The notes under the pieces were generated by a model. That model was not told the DNA's origin. It ran no database searches and saw nothing but the letters and a program-made list of their open reading frames with translations. A stretch of 64,000 nucleotides of DNA, from NCBI RefSeq assembly GCF_900232905.1, contig NZ_OCTQ01000001.1, positions 496,001 through 560,000 of the forward strand, in the 5' to 3' direction. Both the position numbers and the translations under genes were made by a program. Source of the stretch: Miniphocaeibacter massiliensis. Its GTDB lineage: Bacteria > Bacillota > Clostridia > Tissierellales > Peptoniphilaceae. Positions 5,389 through 20,055 of the stretch are shown in pieces; the first letter of the stretch is position 1; the number at the start of each line of letters is the position of its first letter.

Positions 5389-8151
5389 TTACAAATATTT
5401 TTTTAAAAAATTTTGTATTTTATTTTTTATATCGCTTTCATTAGTTTTCAACCTTAATAAAGGTATAGAATATTTGTCTAAAATTCCATCCTTTAATTTA
5501 TCTCGTTCAAGTTGTTTTTTATTATTTTCATGAAATGAAAAACCATCCACTTCTATAGCACATTTAATTCTATTATCAAATTTATTATAAATAACAAAAT
5601 CTACGGATGATTTATTGTTTATAAAATTACTTTCTTTTATATTTAATCTCTTATCACTTTTTAATATATTTTTAAGAAATATTTGCGTTGCAATCTTATA
5701 TCTATTATACAAAATGTCTTTAATTCCTTCAATTTCATTAGAAAATATATCATTTAATAGTGTATAAATTATATTTTCTGAATCATACCTTGATTTCACT
5801 ATTATTCTTTTTTTAAAAGATTCAAGTTTTTTAGAATATTCTTTATACAATAAGTCAAACACTGATACAATATCACTTTTTATTATTCCTTCATTTAAAG
5901 TATTATATTTTATATATCCTATTAGATCTTGAATATTGCTCCCTTCTTTTTGGAATAAGATAGGATTTGTAACTAATATAAATTTTTCTTCTGCTCGTGA
6001 TACAGCTACATTTATTAGTCTAGGATCATCTATAAAATTTATCTTTTCATAAGAATCTAAAACTGTAGACATAATAATCACTTTTTTCTCTCTTCCTTGA
6101 AATTTATGTATTGTATCATTTTGTATATACAAAGGAAAATATTGTTTTGCTTTGTCAGCTTGAAGTCTGTATGGCGTTGCATGACCTATATCTTCTTTAC
6201 TTACATTAACACTATCTAAAACTTCTCTTTTTATAACATCTAACTCTCTTTGATTATATCTGCCCTTACCTTCAAGCTTACGCATATGATTCCCCTCTGT
6301 TGTTTCATAAACCATCAAAGGGCTAACTTCTTTAGTTGGTTTTTTTAAAACTATTAATTCTCCATCATAATATTTTTGATTACAAAAATTTATAATTTTA
6401 GGATGACATCTATAATGTTCTTTTAAAGTTACAGTCTCTATTTTTCCTTTATAAATTTCAGCTATAGATGACATAATGTTTTTTTCAAAATAATTATATT
6501 CCTTAGGAATATTTAATCTTTCAAATATAATATCTAACTTTTTTTTCTCTTTCATAATATCTTTATCTACAATATGAGATAATTGTTTATCATCTCCTAC
6601 TATGATTATATTTTTACAACTAGACAATGTTAACATCGCCGTAACTAAATCTACTTGAGATGATTCATCTATAATAATATAATCTAAAAGATAATTTTTA
6701 GGCAAAGAATTTTTTATGGAATGATTGGTGCTAAGTATTACTGGATAATATTTTATAAAATCTCTAAATTTATTTTTATAATTATTCAAAGAAAAATCCA
6801 TTTTTCTTAATTTACCATGAGATTCATATAATTTTTGTCTAAATAATTTCTCAGATGTATTTTGTTGTTTAGCCATCAAATCTTCGAATTCTTCAAACTT
6901 TAAATAGCTTGATATTTCTTTGATTTCTTTTTCTACTTCATCAATTTTTAAAATATAAAATTTATTCTGAAAATTAAGAATCTTATCTATATCATTATTA
7001 TCCAATTTATAAATTTTTTTCTTAAAATAAATTTCAATTCTATTTATAAGTGACTTTTTTAATTCATAATTATCAAATATAGAAACATAACTTAAATATT
7101 TGATTATCTTGTCAGATTTGTTAGCATTAAAAGGATATTCGTCATTCTTTTTAATATTTTGCTCTCTATAATATTTTCCAAAATGTTCTTTCTCTAGTTT
7201 ATATGCTTCCAGTTGTTCTTCTAATTTTGCTAATTTGTTTTTTATTTTTAAAAGTTTTCTAAGTTTCTTATTTATTTCATTAATTTCATTTTGAAGCTCC
7301 CTTATGTCCTTTTTATAATTCCAATTATCTATTATTGGTAATGACATGTTTTGAAAAAATTTTTTCCGCTTTTCTTCCCTTCCCAAATCAGCCAATAAAA
7401 ATCCATATCCTTTTTTAGTCATCTTGTCTAATACATTTTCAACTGCTGAATTATTATTAGAAACTATTCCTATTGATTTATTATGTATTGTAACTAAGTT
7501 AGCTATTATATTTAATATTGTTTGTGTTTTTCCAGTACCTGGTGGTCCCTCTATAACAGATATATTATATGTTAATGCATTTTTTACTGCTTTTCTTTGA
7601 TTTATATTAAAATTAAACGGAAATATTGTATCATCACATGACAAGTTTCTTGATATAATATCATCTTTATTTAAATAATTTGATAAAACACTTTCAGGAT
7701 GAATAAATTCTAGTTTTTTATATTGATTACTTAAAAAATTAATTTCATTTACTTTATCTTTTTTCATATCTACAATACAACGTAAATAATACATTATATT
7801 CTTAATATTTTGATTAGATACATTTTTTATTATACTAAAATCCTCTTCTAAACCTAATATATTATTGTTATCTTTTCTTATTAATTTATAATACGAATTG
7901 AATTTATCTTTAAAATTTATTACTATATCTACATTATCTATTAAATTACTTTTATAATAAATAATACTATTTTCCAATTTGACTTCTCTTGGATTTTCAA
8001 AAAATTTTATATTCTCCTTATTGTAATAATAAATTTTTCCTGAGTTAAATTTTATTTTGTATTTTTCATCTGATTTAATAATATCAAAATCAGATACTTG
8101 TTTTGTTTTATCTTCTCCTTTGCACAAAATCAAGAACTTTTTTTCATTCAA
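5389..8151 (-). CDS. SF1 (Upf1-like) helicase with C-terminal nuclease-like domain; candidate defence gene
   Basis: 920 residues. An N-terminal domain of about 190 residues of unknown type precedes an SF1 helicase core: Walker A GPPGTGKT at residues 202-209, a charged coiled-coil insertion at about 275-335, Walker B DESS at about 493, motif III GDDKQL about 515, motif IV EHYRCHPKI about 585, motif V HKFQGREKK about 675 and motif VI VAVSRAEEKF about 713. The last roughly 110 residues contain VDFVIYNK, then CAIEVDGFSFHE (about 865), an acid-x-acid pattern of DUF2726/Vsr-like PD-(D/E)XK nucleases. The start is TTG with an AGGTGG site. Housekeeping DNA repair helicases lack this architecture. It is a single-gene unit between a lipoprotein and tRNA-Trp. 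Helicase-nuclease fusions of this kind are common in phage defence, but defence is an inference here. Confidence 0.75.
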   Translation of the reverse strand: MNEKKFLILCKGEDKTKQVSDFDIIKSDEKYKIKFNSGKIYYYNKENIKFFENPREVKLENSIIYYKSNLIDNVDIVINFKDKFNSYYKLIRKDNNNILGLEEDFSIIKNVSNQNIKNIMYYLRCIVDMKKDKVNEINFLSNQYKKLEFIHPESVLSNYLNKDDIISRNLSCDDTIFPFNFNINQRKAVKNALTYNISVIEGPPGTGKTQTILNIIANLVTIHNKSIGIVSNNNSAVENVLDKMTKKGYGFLLADLGREEKRKKFFQNMSLPIIDNWNYKKDIRELQNEINEINKKLRKLLKIKNKLAKLEEQLEAYKLEKEHFGKYYREQNIKKNDEYPFNANKSDKIIKYLSYVSIFDNYELKKSLINRIEIYFKKKIYKLDNNDIDKILNFQNKFYILKIDEVEKEIKEISSYLKFEEFEDLMAKQQNTSEKLFRQKLYESHGKLRKMDFSLNNYKNKFRDFIKYYPVILSTNHSIKNSLPKNYLLDYIIIDESSQVDLVTAMLTLSSCKNIIIVGDDKQLSHIVDKDIMKEKKKLDIIFERLNIPKEYNYFEKNIMSSIAEIYKGKIETVTLKEHYRCHPKIINFCNQKYYDGELIVLKKPTKEVSPLMVYETTEGNHMRKLEGKGRYNQRELDVIKREVLDSVNVSKEDIGHATPYRLQADKAKQYFPLYIQNDTIHKFQGREKKVIIMSTVLDSYEKINFIDDPRLINVAVSRAEEKFILVTNPILFQKEGSNIQDLIGYIKYNTLNEGIIKSDIVSVFDLLYKEYSKKLESFKKRIIVKSRYDSENIIYTLLNDIFSNEIEGIKDILYNRYKIATQIFLKNILKSDKRLNIKESNFINNKSSVDFVIYNKFDNRIKCAIEVDGFSFHENNKKQLERDKLKDGILDKYSIPLLRLKTNESDIKNKIQNFLKKYL

Positions 8152-8220
8152 TTTTCCACCTCTAAATATATTAATTAATAATTATTGTTTTACATAATAT
8201 AAGTATATCAGAAATAAAAA

Positions 8221-8247
8221 AAGAGAGTAGCTATTAACTACTCTCTT
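8221..8247 (-). terminator. Terminator after tRNA-Trp
   Basis: Ten-bp AAGAGAGTAG/CTACTCTCTT hairpin followed on the minus strand by six T residues. Confidence 0.8.
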
Positions 8248-8322
8248 GGCAGGGACAAGAGGACTCGAACCCCTGACATTTGGTTTTGGAGACCAACGTT
8301 CTACCAACTGAACTATGCCCCT
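8247..8322 (-). tRNA. tRNA-Trp (CCA)
   Basis: Anticodon loop CTCCAAA in stem TTGGT/ACCAA; acceptor AGGGGCA pairing TGTCCCT with a G-U pair; discriminator G; encoded CCA. Monocistronic, with its own promoter and terminator. Confidence 0.93.
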
Positions 8323-8366
8323 ATATCTTATTTAACTGCCAAATATCACATTTGCAATACCATATA

Positions 8367-8395
8367 AGTATAAGATATTTTATGTGTTGTGTCAA
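8367..8395 (-). promoter_or_regulatory. Promoter of tRNA-Trp
   Basis: Minus-strand -35 TTGACA (8390-8395), 17-bp spacer, -10 TATACT (8367-8372), about 44 bp before the tRNA 5' end. Same strict consensus as the other tRNA promoters here. Confidence 0.85.
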
Positions 8396-8423
8396 GATTA
8401 AAATCATATCCACTTTAATGTTT

Positions 8424-9142
8424 CTATATGTATAAGAAATTTCTAATTAAATATAAAATAATTAAATGGGCAGGATAAAAAATATAATAACCATATTTAA
8501 CCCATTTAGGTGAATATCCTCTTTCTCCATTGTATTTAAATAAAATAGGAATATTTAAAAGTAATCCCAAAGATGTGCTCATAAAAATTGACTCTTCTTT
8601 TATAAAAGGTAGCCCTAATAAAAATATAGGTATAGCTATATAAAGTGAAGGATATACTATTCTTTTTACTCTATCTTTTATTGCATAGTAACCATATATC
8701 ATTAATATTCCAAATATTGCCCAATCAGAATTAGAAGTTAATGCAAGTGAAATAATAACTATAAATACATCAAATAATCCATTTGATATTTTCTTGCAAC
8801 ATATAATCATCAATAATCCTATTAATAAAGTAAATAAAACATTATTTGTTAAATCTAACAAACTAAAATCCGTGCTATTTTGTATGTATAATTTAAATGG
8901 AATAACTGATATTAAGGAAAAAATCGCTAATCGTAATGTATATTTTTTATATTACTTGTATACTTAAACCCTTCCACTAATAAAAAAGCCATAATAGGAA
9001 ATGTTAATTTCCCTATAAACTCTGTAAACCAAAATAAAATTGGATAACTACTTGAAAACCGAAAACCACTACCTATATGATTTATTACCATAGCTATTAT
9101 TGCTATTAATTTCAAATGAAATGCATTTAGTCCTCTTTTCAT
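8424..9142 (-). pseudogene. traX: TraX-family membrane protein, broken by a one-base frameshift
   Basis: Two ORFs, 8927-9142 and 8424-8861, together make one TraX-like protein (acyltransferase-related, multi-TM). The first has the family start NAFHLKLIAIIAMVINHIG and runs to EGFKYTSNIK. Then a minus-strand run of six A (8943-8948) shifts the frame and a stop follows. Adding one A restores a continuous reading through KYTLRLAIFSLISVIPFKL and joins exactly to the second ORF, which ends with the family's YYIFYPAHLIILYLI. AGGAG precedes the ATG at 9142. The break lies in a homopolymer, so it could be a recent mutation, slip-strand phase variation or a sequencing error. TraX homologues in Firmicutes are chromosomal and not tied to conjugation. 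Confidence 0.8.
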
Positions 9143-9198
9143 AATCTTACTCCTATAATATAGTAATATATATAGTTTAATATAAAAGTAAAAAATAA

Positions 9199-9223
9199 AA
9201 AAGGATAGATTTCTCTATCCCTT
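9199..9223 (-). terminator. Terminator of groESL
   Basis: GGATAGA/TCTATCC stem (9203-9209 and 9214-9220) with A/T flanks and a long T-run on the minus strand, directly after the groEL stop. Confidence 0.85.
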
Positions 9224-9227
9224 TATT

Positions 9228-11149
<1,922 letters not shown>

Positions 11150-11183
11150 TTTAATTCCTCCTAATAATCTAATAATTCTTTTA

Positions 11184-11210
11184 TTATCACTCATTAATGT
11201 TGAGTGCTAA
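11184..11210 (-). promoter_or_regulatory. CIRCE operator (HrcA site)
   Basis: Read on the minus strand: TTAGCACTC, nine bases, GAGTGATAA, one mismatch from the consensus inverted repeat. It sits between the groESL promoter and the groES ribosome site, where HrcA represses in other Firmicutes. hrcA itself is not in the window. Confidence 0.95.
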
Positions 11211-11223
11211 TAACTACTCTTAT

Positions 11224-11252
11224 ATAATAACTCATACTTAATTTTTTTTCAA
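11224..11252 (-). promoter_or_regulatory. groESL promoter
   Basis: Minus-strand -35 TTGAAA (11247-11252), 17-bp spacer, -10 TATTAT (11224-11229), just upstream of CIRCE. Confidence 0.85.
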
Positions 11253-11346
11253 GTATTTAATAAATAAATTTTATATTTATATAAAAATTTAAATCTATTT
11301 GCAGTATGAAAAAAATAGTGATAATATTTATTAAACGGAGGAAATT

Positions 11347-12024
11347 ATGACACATCCAAAAACAGATAATTTTAATAATAAAAAAACAAAAATGAAATCT
11401 AGTACTAAAATAGAAATAGCAAATGCAATAACTCATGGTTTAGGAGTTATTATGGGAATAGTATTTTTACTACTTTTGGTAATTCCTTCTGCAAAGCAAG
11501 GAAATGTTACTAAAGTAGTTGCCTTTTCACTATATGGCGCTTTCTTTATATTTATGTTTTTAAGTAGCACAATATACCATTCTATAACAAATGTTACGGC
11601 TAAAAAAATACTAAGAGTTTTAGATCACTCTTCTATATATTTATTTATTGCAGGTACTTATATACCTATAATACTTTTAGTATTAAAAGGTAAACTTAGG
11701 ATAGCTTTACTAGTATTAATTTGTTCTTTAGCTCTTATAGGAATTTTGTACAAGATATTTAGTTATGGAAAATACGATAAATATAAAGGACTTTCTACTA
11801 TCTTATATATAGGAATGGGCTGGATAGCAATATTTTTTATAAAACCGATAATAAAATCAACTTCCCCTATGTTCTTCTTTTGGATATTACTAGGTGGTTT
11901 GTTGTATAGTGGCGGAACATATTTTTATAAAAAAGATAGTAAGTATGCCCATGTAATTTGGCATGTATTTGTATTAGCTGCTGCAGTTGCACAGTTTTTA
12001 GGGATATACTTATATTTACTTTAA
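11347..12024 (+). CDS. Hemolysin III family (PAQR-type) membrane protein
   Basis: 225 residues, seven predicted helices. The family's three signatures are present: EIANAITHGLG near residue 26, SSTIYHS near 73, and the C-terminal HVIWHVFVLAAAVAQF, whose His residues with the SxxxH motif form the putative metal site. RBS GGAGG seven bases before the ATG. Known as YqfA/TrhA; in bacteria these proteins affect membrane energetics and lipid balance, and true haemolysis is doubtful. A second small membrane gene follows 34 bp downstream in the same transcript. Confidence 0.9.
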   Translation: MTHPKTDNFNNKKTKMKSSTKIEIANAITHGLGVIMGIVFLLLLVIPSAKQGNVTKVVAFSLYGAFFIFMFLSSTIYHSITNVTAKKILRVLDHSSIYLFIAGTYIPIILLVLKGKLRIALLVLICSLALIGILYKIFSYGKYDKYKGLSTILYIGMGWIAIFFIKPIIKSTSPMFFFWILLGGLLYSGGTYFYKKDSKYAHVIWHVFVLAAAVAQFLGIYLYLL

Positions 12025-12058
12025 TTTGAATATTAAATATGACATAGGAGGTTTTATT

Positions 12059-12331
12059 ATGAAAAAAGAAGAAAAGAGCCATTCATTTAAAAATGTATAT
12101 TCTATTACATTAGGTTATACTGTAACTTTTTTAATTTTACAATTATTTATCTATAAAAATAAAAATTTCACGAACATTATATTAACTGCTGTCACCTATC
12201 TTATTGTTTCAGCCTTAATTTATTTTTTGTTAAATAAAAGTTTCAAACCTATTACTTCAAAAAAGTTTACTTTATATATAGCAATATTTATTCTTGTATT
12301 TAGTATACTAATTTTACCATTGGAATTTTAA
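12059..12331 (+). CDS. Small three-TM membrane protein, unknown function
   Basis: 90 residues with three hydrophobic stretches (about 17-33, 40-60 and 70-88) and a charged start (KKEEKSHSFK). The ATG at 12059 is chosen because AGGAGG lies seven bases upstream; a longer in-frame reading would cross that site. Co-transcribed with the hemolysin III gene 34 bp upstream and closed by the terminator at 12345-12379. No family recognised. Confidence 0.7.
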   Translation: MKKEEKSHSFKNVYSITLGYTVTFLILQLFIYKNKNFTNIILTAVTYLIVSALIYFLLNKSFKPITSKKFTLYIAIFILVFSILILPLEF

Positions 12332-12344
12332 AAAATCTTATTAC

Positions 12345-12379
12345 AAAAAAAGACTAATCAATTTGATTAGTCTTTTTTT
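12345..12379. terminator. Bidirectional terminator
   Basis: AAAAAAAGACTAATCAA/TTGATTAGTCTTTTTTT near-palindrome with A and T tracts on both sides. It serves the plus-strand membrane genes and the minus-strand gene at 12388. Confidence 0.85.
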
Positions 12380-12387
12380 TCAATATT

Positions 12388-12639
12388 TTAACCTTGCAGC
12401 CCTCTTGATTGTCTATCCATATCTTCTATTACTATATCAAATATTTCTCCTAAAGTTGAACAGTATTCAAGTACCACCCAAGGTTCATTTGTATGAAAAT
12501 GTATCTTTATTAAATTTTCATCCCCTACTACTAAAAGACAATCTCCTTTAAAATTTGTAGTAAAGTATTCACTAATTTTATCTTCATCCAAATTTAATCC
12601 TTGAATTAATAATTGTGTATCATATTTAAATTCTACCAT
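12388..12639 (-). CDS. Stand-alone FakA/YloV middle-domain protein
   Basis: 83 residues. It matches only the middle part of FakA (YloV/DAK2 fatty-acid kinase): EFKYDTQLLIQGLNLDEDKI, DCLLVVGDENLIKIHFHTNEP, and LGEIFDIVIEDM, the segment that in FakA contacts the FakB-bound acyl substrate. The kinase (DhaL) and C-terminal domains are missing. It has its own ATG with AGGAG nine bases upstream and is bounded by terminators on both sides, so it looks like a small complete gene rather than a fragment. Possible role: FakB/DegV-type partner binding; inference only. Confidence 0.7.
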   Translation of the reverse strand: MVEFKYDTQLLIQGLNLDEDKISEYFTTNFKGDCLLVVGDENLIKIHFHTNEPWVVLEYCSTLGEIFDIVIEDMDRQSRGLQG

Positions 12640-12715
12640 TCTATTTTTCTCCTACTATAAATTTTTATAATAATATTCTACTCTATAATTCATACTATAT
12701 TAACTTCGCACTAAA

Positions 12716-12741
12716 AAAAGACTAATACTATAATTAGTCTT

Positions 12742-12743
<2 letters not shown>
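12716..12743 (-). terminator. Terminator of pcrA-ligA
   Basis: AAAAGACTAAT/ATTAGTCTTTT hairpin ending in seven T on the minus strand, overlapping the ligA stop codon. Confidence 0.8.
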
Positions 12744-16940
<4,197 letters not shown>

Positions 16941-17178
16941 AAATACTCCTAAAATAAATCAAAAAAATAAGACCTCAAAAAAGGCTTATTTTAAAATTAA
17001 CATATTAAAATTAGGTACAAGTACCCTTCTTACTTCTTCATTATACCATTTTTATCTTTTTATTGCAGTATTTATTAAAGTTATTGTATTAATTGTTAAT
17101 ATTTTTATAATTTTTATTTATAAACTACGATTAAAGGGTATTAAAGTATTGAATAATTTTATTTAAAGGAGCTAATTT

Positions 17179-17373
17179 ATGAAATTAAAAGAAATATTCT
17201 ACATAATATCCATATCTATTTATTCTCTAATTTGCTTGAAAGTTGATGATTTTTTAGAAGGATTTATACGAATCAAGTTTATTACTATTTTAGTTTCAAT
17301 GGTAATTTTTGTATCAGGAATAATCTTTATAAATAAATTATTTGGATTTAATAACGATAAAAATGAAGAATAA
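17179..17373 (+). CDS. Small two-TM membrane protein
   Basis: 64 residues with two hydrophobic helices (about 5-20 and 33-53) and a charged tail (NDKNEE). An AAAGGAG site lies seven bases before the ATG and a terminator follows directly. The size and topology recall small phage-holin-like or YoaQ-type proteins, but no real family is recognised. Monocistronic and convergent with the HTH regulator. Confidence 0.65.
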   Translation: MKLKEIFYIISISIYSLICLKVDDFLEGFIRIKFITILVSMVIFVSGIIFINKLFGFNNDKNEE

Positions 17374-17375
17374 AC

Positions 17376-17410
17376 AAAAAGAACTCTAATCAATGTAGAG
17401 TTCTTTTTTT
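17376..17410. terminator. Bidirectional terminator
   Basis: Thirteen-bp AAAAAGAACTCTA/TAGAGTTCTTTTT hairpin with T-run, between convergent genes. Confidence 0.85.
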
Positions 17411-17420
17411 AATGTATGGT

Positions 17421-18050
17421 TTATTTATTTTTAAATAATTTTTTATATATAAAGTTAAATAAAATTGATAATGCTACTAACGATAGTATTCTAAAGGTAT
17501 TTATCACTAATTTATTTTCCAAAATTTCCCCTATACAAATAAATGTTATAAAAATAATTGCAATACAAGCTATGCCAAATAATCCTATTATAATGTACTT
17601 ACTTAAATTTTCACTATCTTTTTTCTTTGTATCAATAATATATTTAGTTATATATGCTATTAAAATTATTCCAAAAAATCCTAACATTATCATATTTATT
17701 ATTGGATTATCTATAATAGCCCCTGATTCATTCCTAAGTTTTTTTAACATATATAGCATTACATATGCTAATAAAACTCCTATTGTTGACAGAATTACTT
17801 TCTTGTTACTTTTTACTACATTTGTACTTTTTTCTAGATTTTTTATCATTTCTTCATCTCCTTTTAATAGTACATCCAATGAAATACCGTACAAGTCACT
17901 TAGCATTATCACACTAATTATATCTGGATAACTCCTACTATTCTCCCAGCTTGATATAGTCTGCCTACTTACATGAATTTTTTCAGCTAATTCTTCTTGT
18001 GTCATTTCTGCTCTAGTTCTTGCCTCTTTTAATTTTTTTCCTATATCCAT
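17421..18050 (-). CDS. XRE-family regulator with C-terminal membrane domain
   Basis: 209 residues from the ATG at 18050, chosen because GGGAGG lies 8 bp upstream (a longer in-frame reading would cross it). Residues 1-60 are a classical Cro/CI HTH (MTQEELAEKIHVSRQTISSWE), followed by SYPDIISVIMLSDLYGISLDVLLKGD, then four predicted TM helices (about 86-105, 115-140, 150-175 and 185-205). HTH proteins tethered to the membrane often answer to cell-envelope or peptide signals; the targets are unknown. The divergent membrane gene 18267 begins 216 bp away and could be one. Confidence 0.8.
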   Translation of the reverse strand: MDIGKKLKEARTRAEMTQEELAEKIHVSRQTISSWENSRSYPDIISVIMLSDLYGISLDVLLKGDEEMIKNLEKSTNVVKSNKKVILSTIGVLLAYVMLYMLKKLRNESGAIIDNPIINMIMLGFFGIILIAYITKYIIDTKKKDSENLSKYIIIGLFGIACIAIIFITFICIGEILENKLVINTFRILSLVALSILFNFIYKKLFKNK

Positions 18051-18266
18051 TAACGTACCTCCCAATTAAATCATAAATAAAAAAATGATTATTCTCTATC
18101 AATAATACTTTACATTATACCTTAAAAGCTGAATTTTCAATGTAAGAATATCTTTACATCTAGTAGTAATCAGATTCTTGTTTATTTTAACAAATTATTT
18201 TTTCTATGTTAATTAATATAATATTGTTATATAATTTACATATGATTTAGTTTTAGGAGGAATACT

Positions 18267-18641
18267 TTGAAAAAGAAAAATTATATAAATATATTTTTAA
18301 TACTATTTACTATACTTACTGTTATTTTTATATTAACTCAATTTTTAAGTATCAAATTTAATATAGATTATTCTAAAACTACGAAAATAGGATATGTAAT
18401 ATTGTTTTTAACCTATGCTGTAGGATCTATCTTTACCTATAATTTAGAAAAATTTATAGAATTTGATAGATTTGTTAGAATAAACACTTTTGCAATTATT
18501 TATAATATTTTAATTTCAGTTTTACTTTCAATAATATTAAAACTTCCATTCAGTAGCACATTAACACCTGTATACGTATATGTTGCAGCTATATTTATAA
18601 ATCTTATTAGTAAACATTTTTTTAAACCATTTATAAAATAA
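18267..18641 (+). CDS. Four-TM membrane protein, paralog of the next gene
   Basis: 124 residues with four hydrophobic helices. TTG start with a perfect AGGAGG seven bases upstream. The motif GSIFTYNLEKFIEFDRFVRI is shared with GYIFTYNAHKYMPLNKFLKI in the next gene, so the two are a tandem paralogous pair despite low overall identity. Divergent from the HTH-membrane regulator. No known family. Confidence 0.65.
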   Translation: MKKKNYINIFLILFTILTVIFILTQFLSIKFNIDYSKTTKIGYVILFLTYAVGSIFTYNLEKFIEFDRFVRINTFAIIYNILISVLLSIILKLPFSSTLTPVYVYVAAIFINLISKHFFKPFIK

Positions 18642-18724
18642 GCTCTTTGTTTATAGCATTTTTATTTTTATAATTTTGTAACAAAATCCTATTTTAATTT
18701 GTATATATTACAAAGGAGAGTTAT

Positions 18725-19144
18725 ATGACGCTAAATAAAAAATCAAAAATTAAATTATTATATTTAATTTTCACATTACTTAACATTTTTTACCTATCAA
18801 CTGAATACTTGTTACAAAAAGTATATATTGGAAGTGCTAATTTCGAGAAAAATATTCCTATTACCGAAAATATAAGTAGTTTTCAAAGTATATTATTAAT
18901 ATTGACTTTTTTAGCGGGTTATATTTTCACTTATAATGCACATAAATATATGCCCTTAAATAAATTTTTAAAAATTACCATATTGAATATACTTTTAAAT
19001 ATTATTTTAGTATATTTAGCATCTATTATTTTAGATATTTATTTTCTAAGTACAATATACTTAGTTAATACATATATTTCAGCTATACTACTATCTCTCT
19101 TTATAGAATATGTTTTGAAGAGAAAACACAAAAACCACAGTTAA
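18725..19144 (+). CDS. Four-TM membrane protein, paralog of the previous gene
   Basis: 139 residues, same topology as the protein at 18267 with the shared motif xxIFTYNxxKxxxxxxFxxI at the second-third helix junction, and a lysine-rich C-terminus. RBS AAAGGAG before the ATG, 83 bp after the previous stop. Probably co-transcribed with it, and ended by the terminator at 19130-19160. Confidence 0.65.
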   Translation: MTLNKKSKIKLLYLIFTLLNIFYLSTEYLLQKVYIGSANFEKNIPITENISSFQSILLILTFLAGYIFTYNAHKYMPLNKFLKITILNILLNIILVYLASIILDIYFLSTIYLVNTYISAILLSLFIEYVLKRKHKNHS

Positions 19145-19160
19145 AAACTGTGGTTTTTTT
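19130..19160 (+). terminator. Terminator after the paired membrane genes
   Basis: AAAAACCACAG/CTGTGGTTTTT hairpin plus T-run; its left arm overlaps the stop codon. Confidence 0.85.
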
Positions 19161-19233
19161 AATTTCATTCTTAAATAATATACTAAAATATAATTGCAAT
19201 TATTATATACTATATCATTATTTTTTACCTATT

Positions 19234-20055
19234 TTATTTAAGTAATGTAAAGTACAATATCACTAAAATCCCAAGTATTATTCTATACCAACCAAACACT
19301 TTGAAATCATGTTTTTTAACATAGTCCATTAAGAATTTTATTGTAAGTATTGACACTACAAAAGAAACTACTGATGCTACTATTAATATTAAAAATTCAA
19401 ATCCTGTAAATGACAATCCAAATTTTAACAGTTTTATAAAACTTGCTCCAAACATTACTGGTATTGCTAAGAAAAATGTAAATTCTGCTGCAATAGTTCT
19501 AGAAAGCCCTAAAAATATACCTCCTAATATCGTTGCCCCTGAACGTGATGTTCCAGGAAACATACCTGCTATCATTTGAAATATTCCTATAATGAATGCT
19601 GCTTGAAATGTTATTTCAGCTATTGTGTTAATTTTTGATTTTTTATTTTTGTTTCTATTTTCAACTAATATAAATAAAATACCTACTATTATTAACGCTA
19701 ATGCTATTGGAATTGGTTTATGAAATAATTCTTCAAATTTATCATCAAAAGGTATTATTATCATAGCTGGTAAACAAGCTACAACTATTTTTATCCACAT
19801 TAAAATTTTATCTTTACTTATTATAAACTTGCCATTTTTTTTCTCAATTGGAAAAATCTTATTCCAAAATATTACTACTACTGCAAGTATTGCACCAAGC
19901 TGTATTACTACTGTAAACATAGACATAAATTTTTCTGAAACATTTAACTTTAAAAATTCATCTACTAATATAATATGACCTGTTGAGCTTATTGGAAGCC
20001 ACTCTGTAATTCCTTCTACTATACCTAATATTATAGCCTTTAAAATTTCTATCAT
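19234..20055 (-). CDS. uppP: Undecaprenyl-diphosphatase UppP (BacA)
   Basis: 273 residues, polytopic. Removes a phosphate from undecaprenyl pyrophosphate to recycle the lipid carrier of peptidoglycan synthesis; overexpression gives bacitracin resistance in other bacteria. Both catalytic motifs are visible: EGITEWLPISSTGH (about 14-27) and PGTSRSGATI (about 165-175). GAGGTG ribosome site. Stands alone; a TATAAT box sits at 20078-20083 upstream. Divergent from ddl, another peptidoglycan gene. Confidence 0.96.
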   Translation of the reverse strand: MIEILKAIILGIVEGITEWLPISSTGHIILVDEFLKLNVSEKFMSMFTVVIQLGAILAVVVIFWNKIFPIEKKNGKFIISKDKILMWIKIVVACLPAMIIIPFDDKFEELFHKPIPIALALIIVGILFILVENRNKNKKSKINTIAEITFQAAFIIGIFQMIAGMFPGTSRSGATILGGIFLGLSRTIAAEFTFFLAIPVMFGASFIKLLKFGLSFTGFEFLILIVASVVSFVVSILTIKFLMDYVKKHDFKVFGWYRIILGILVILYFTLLK

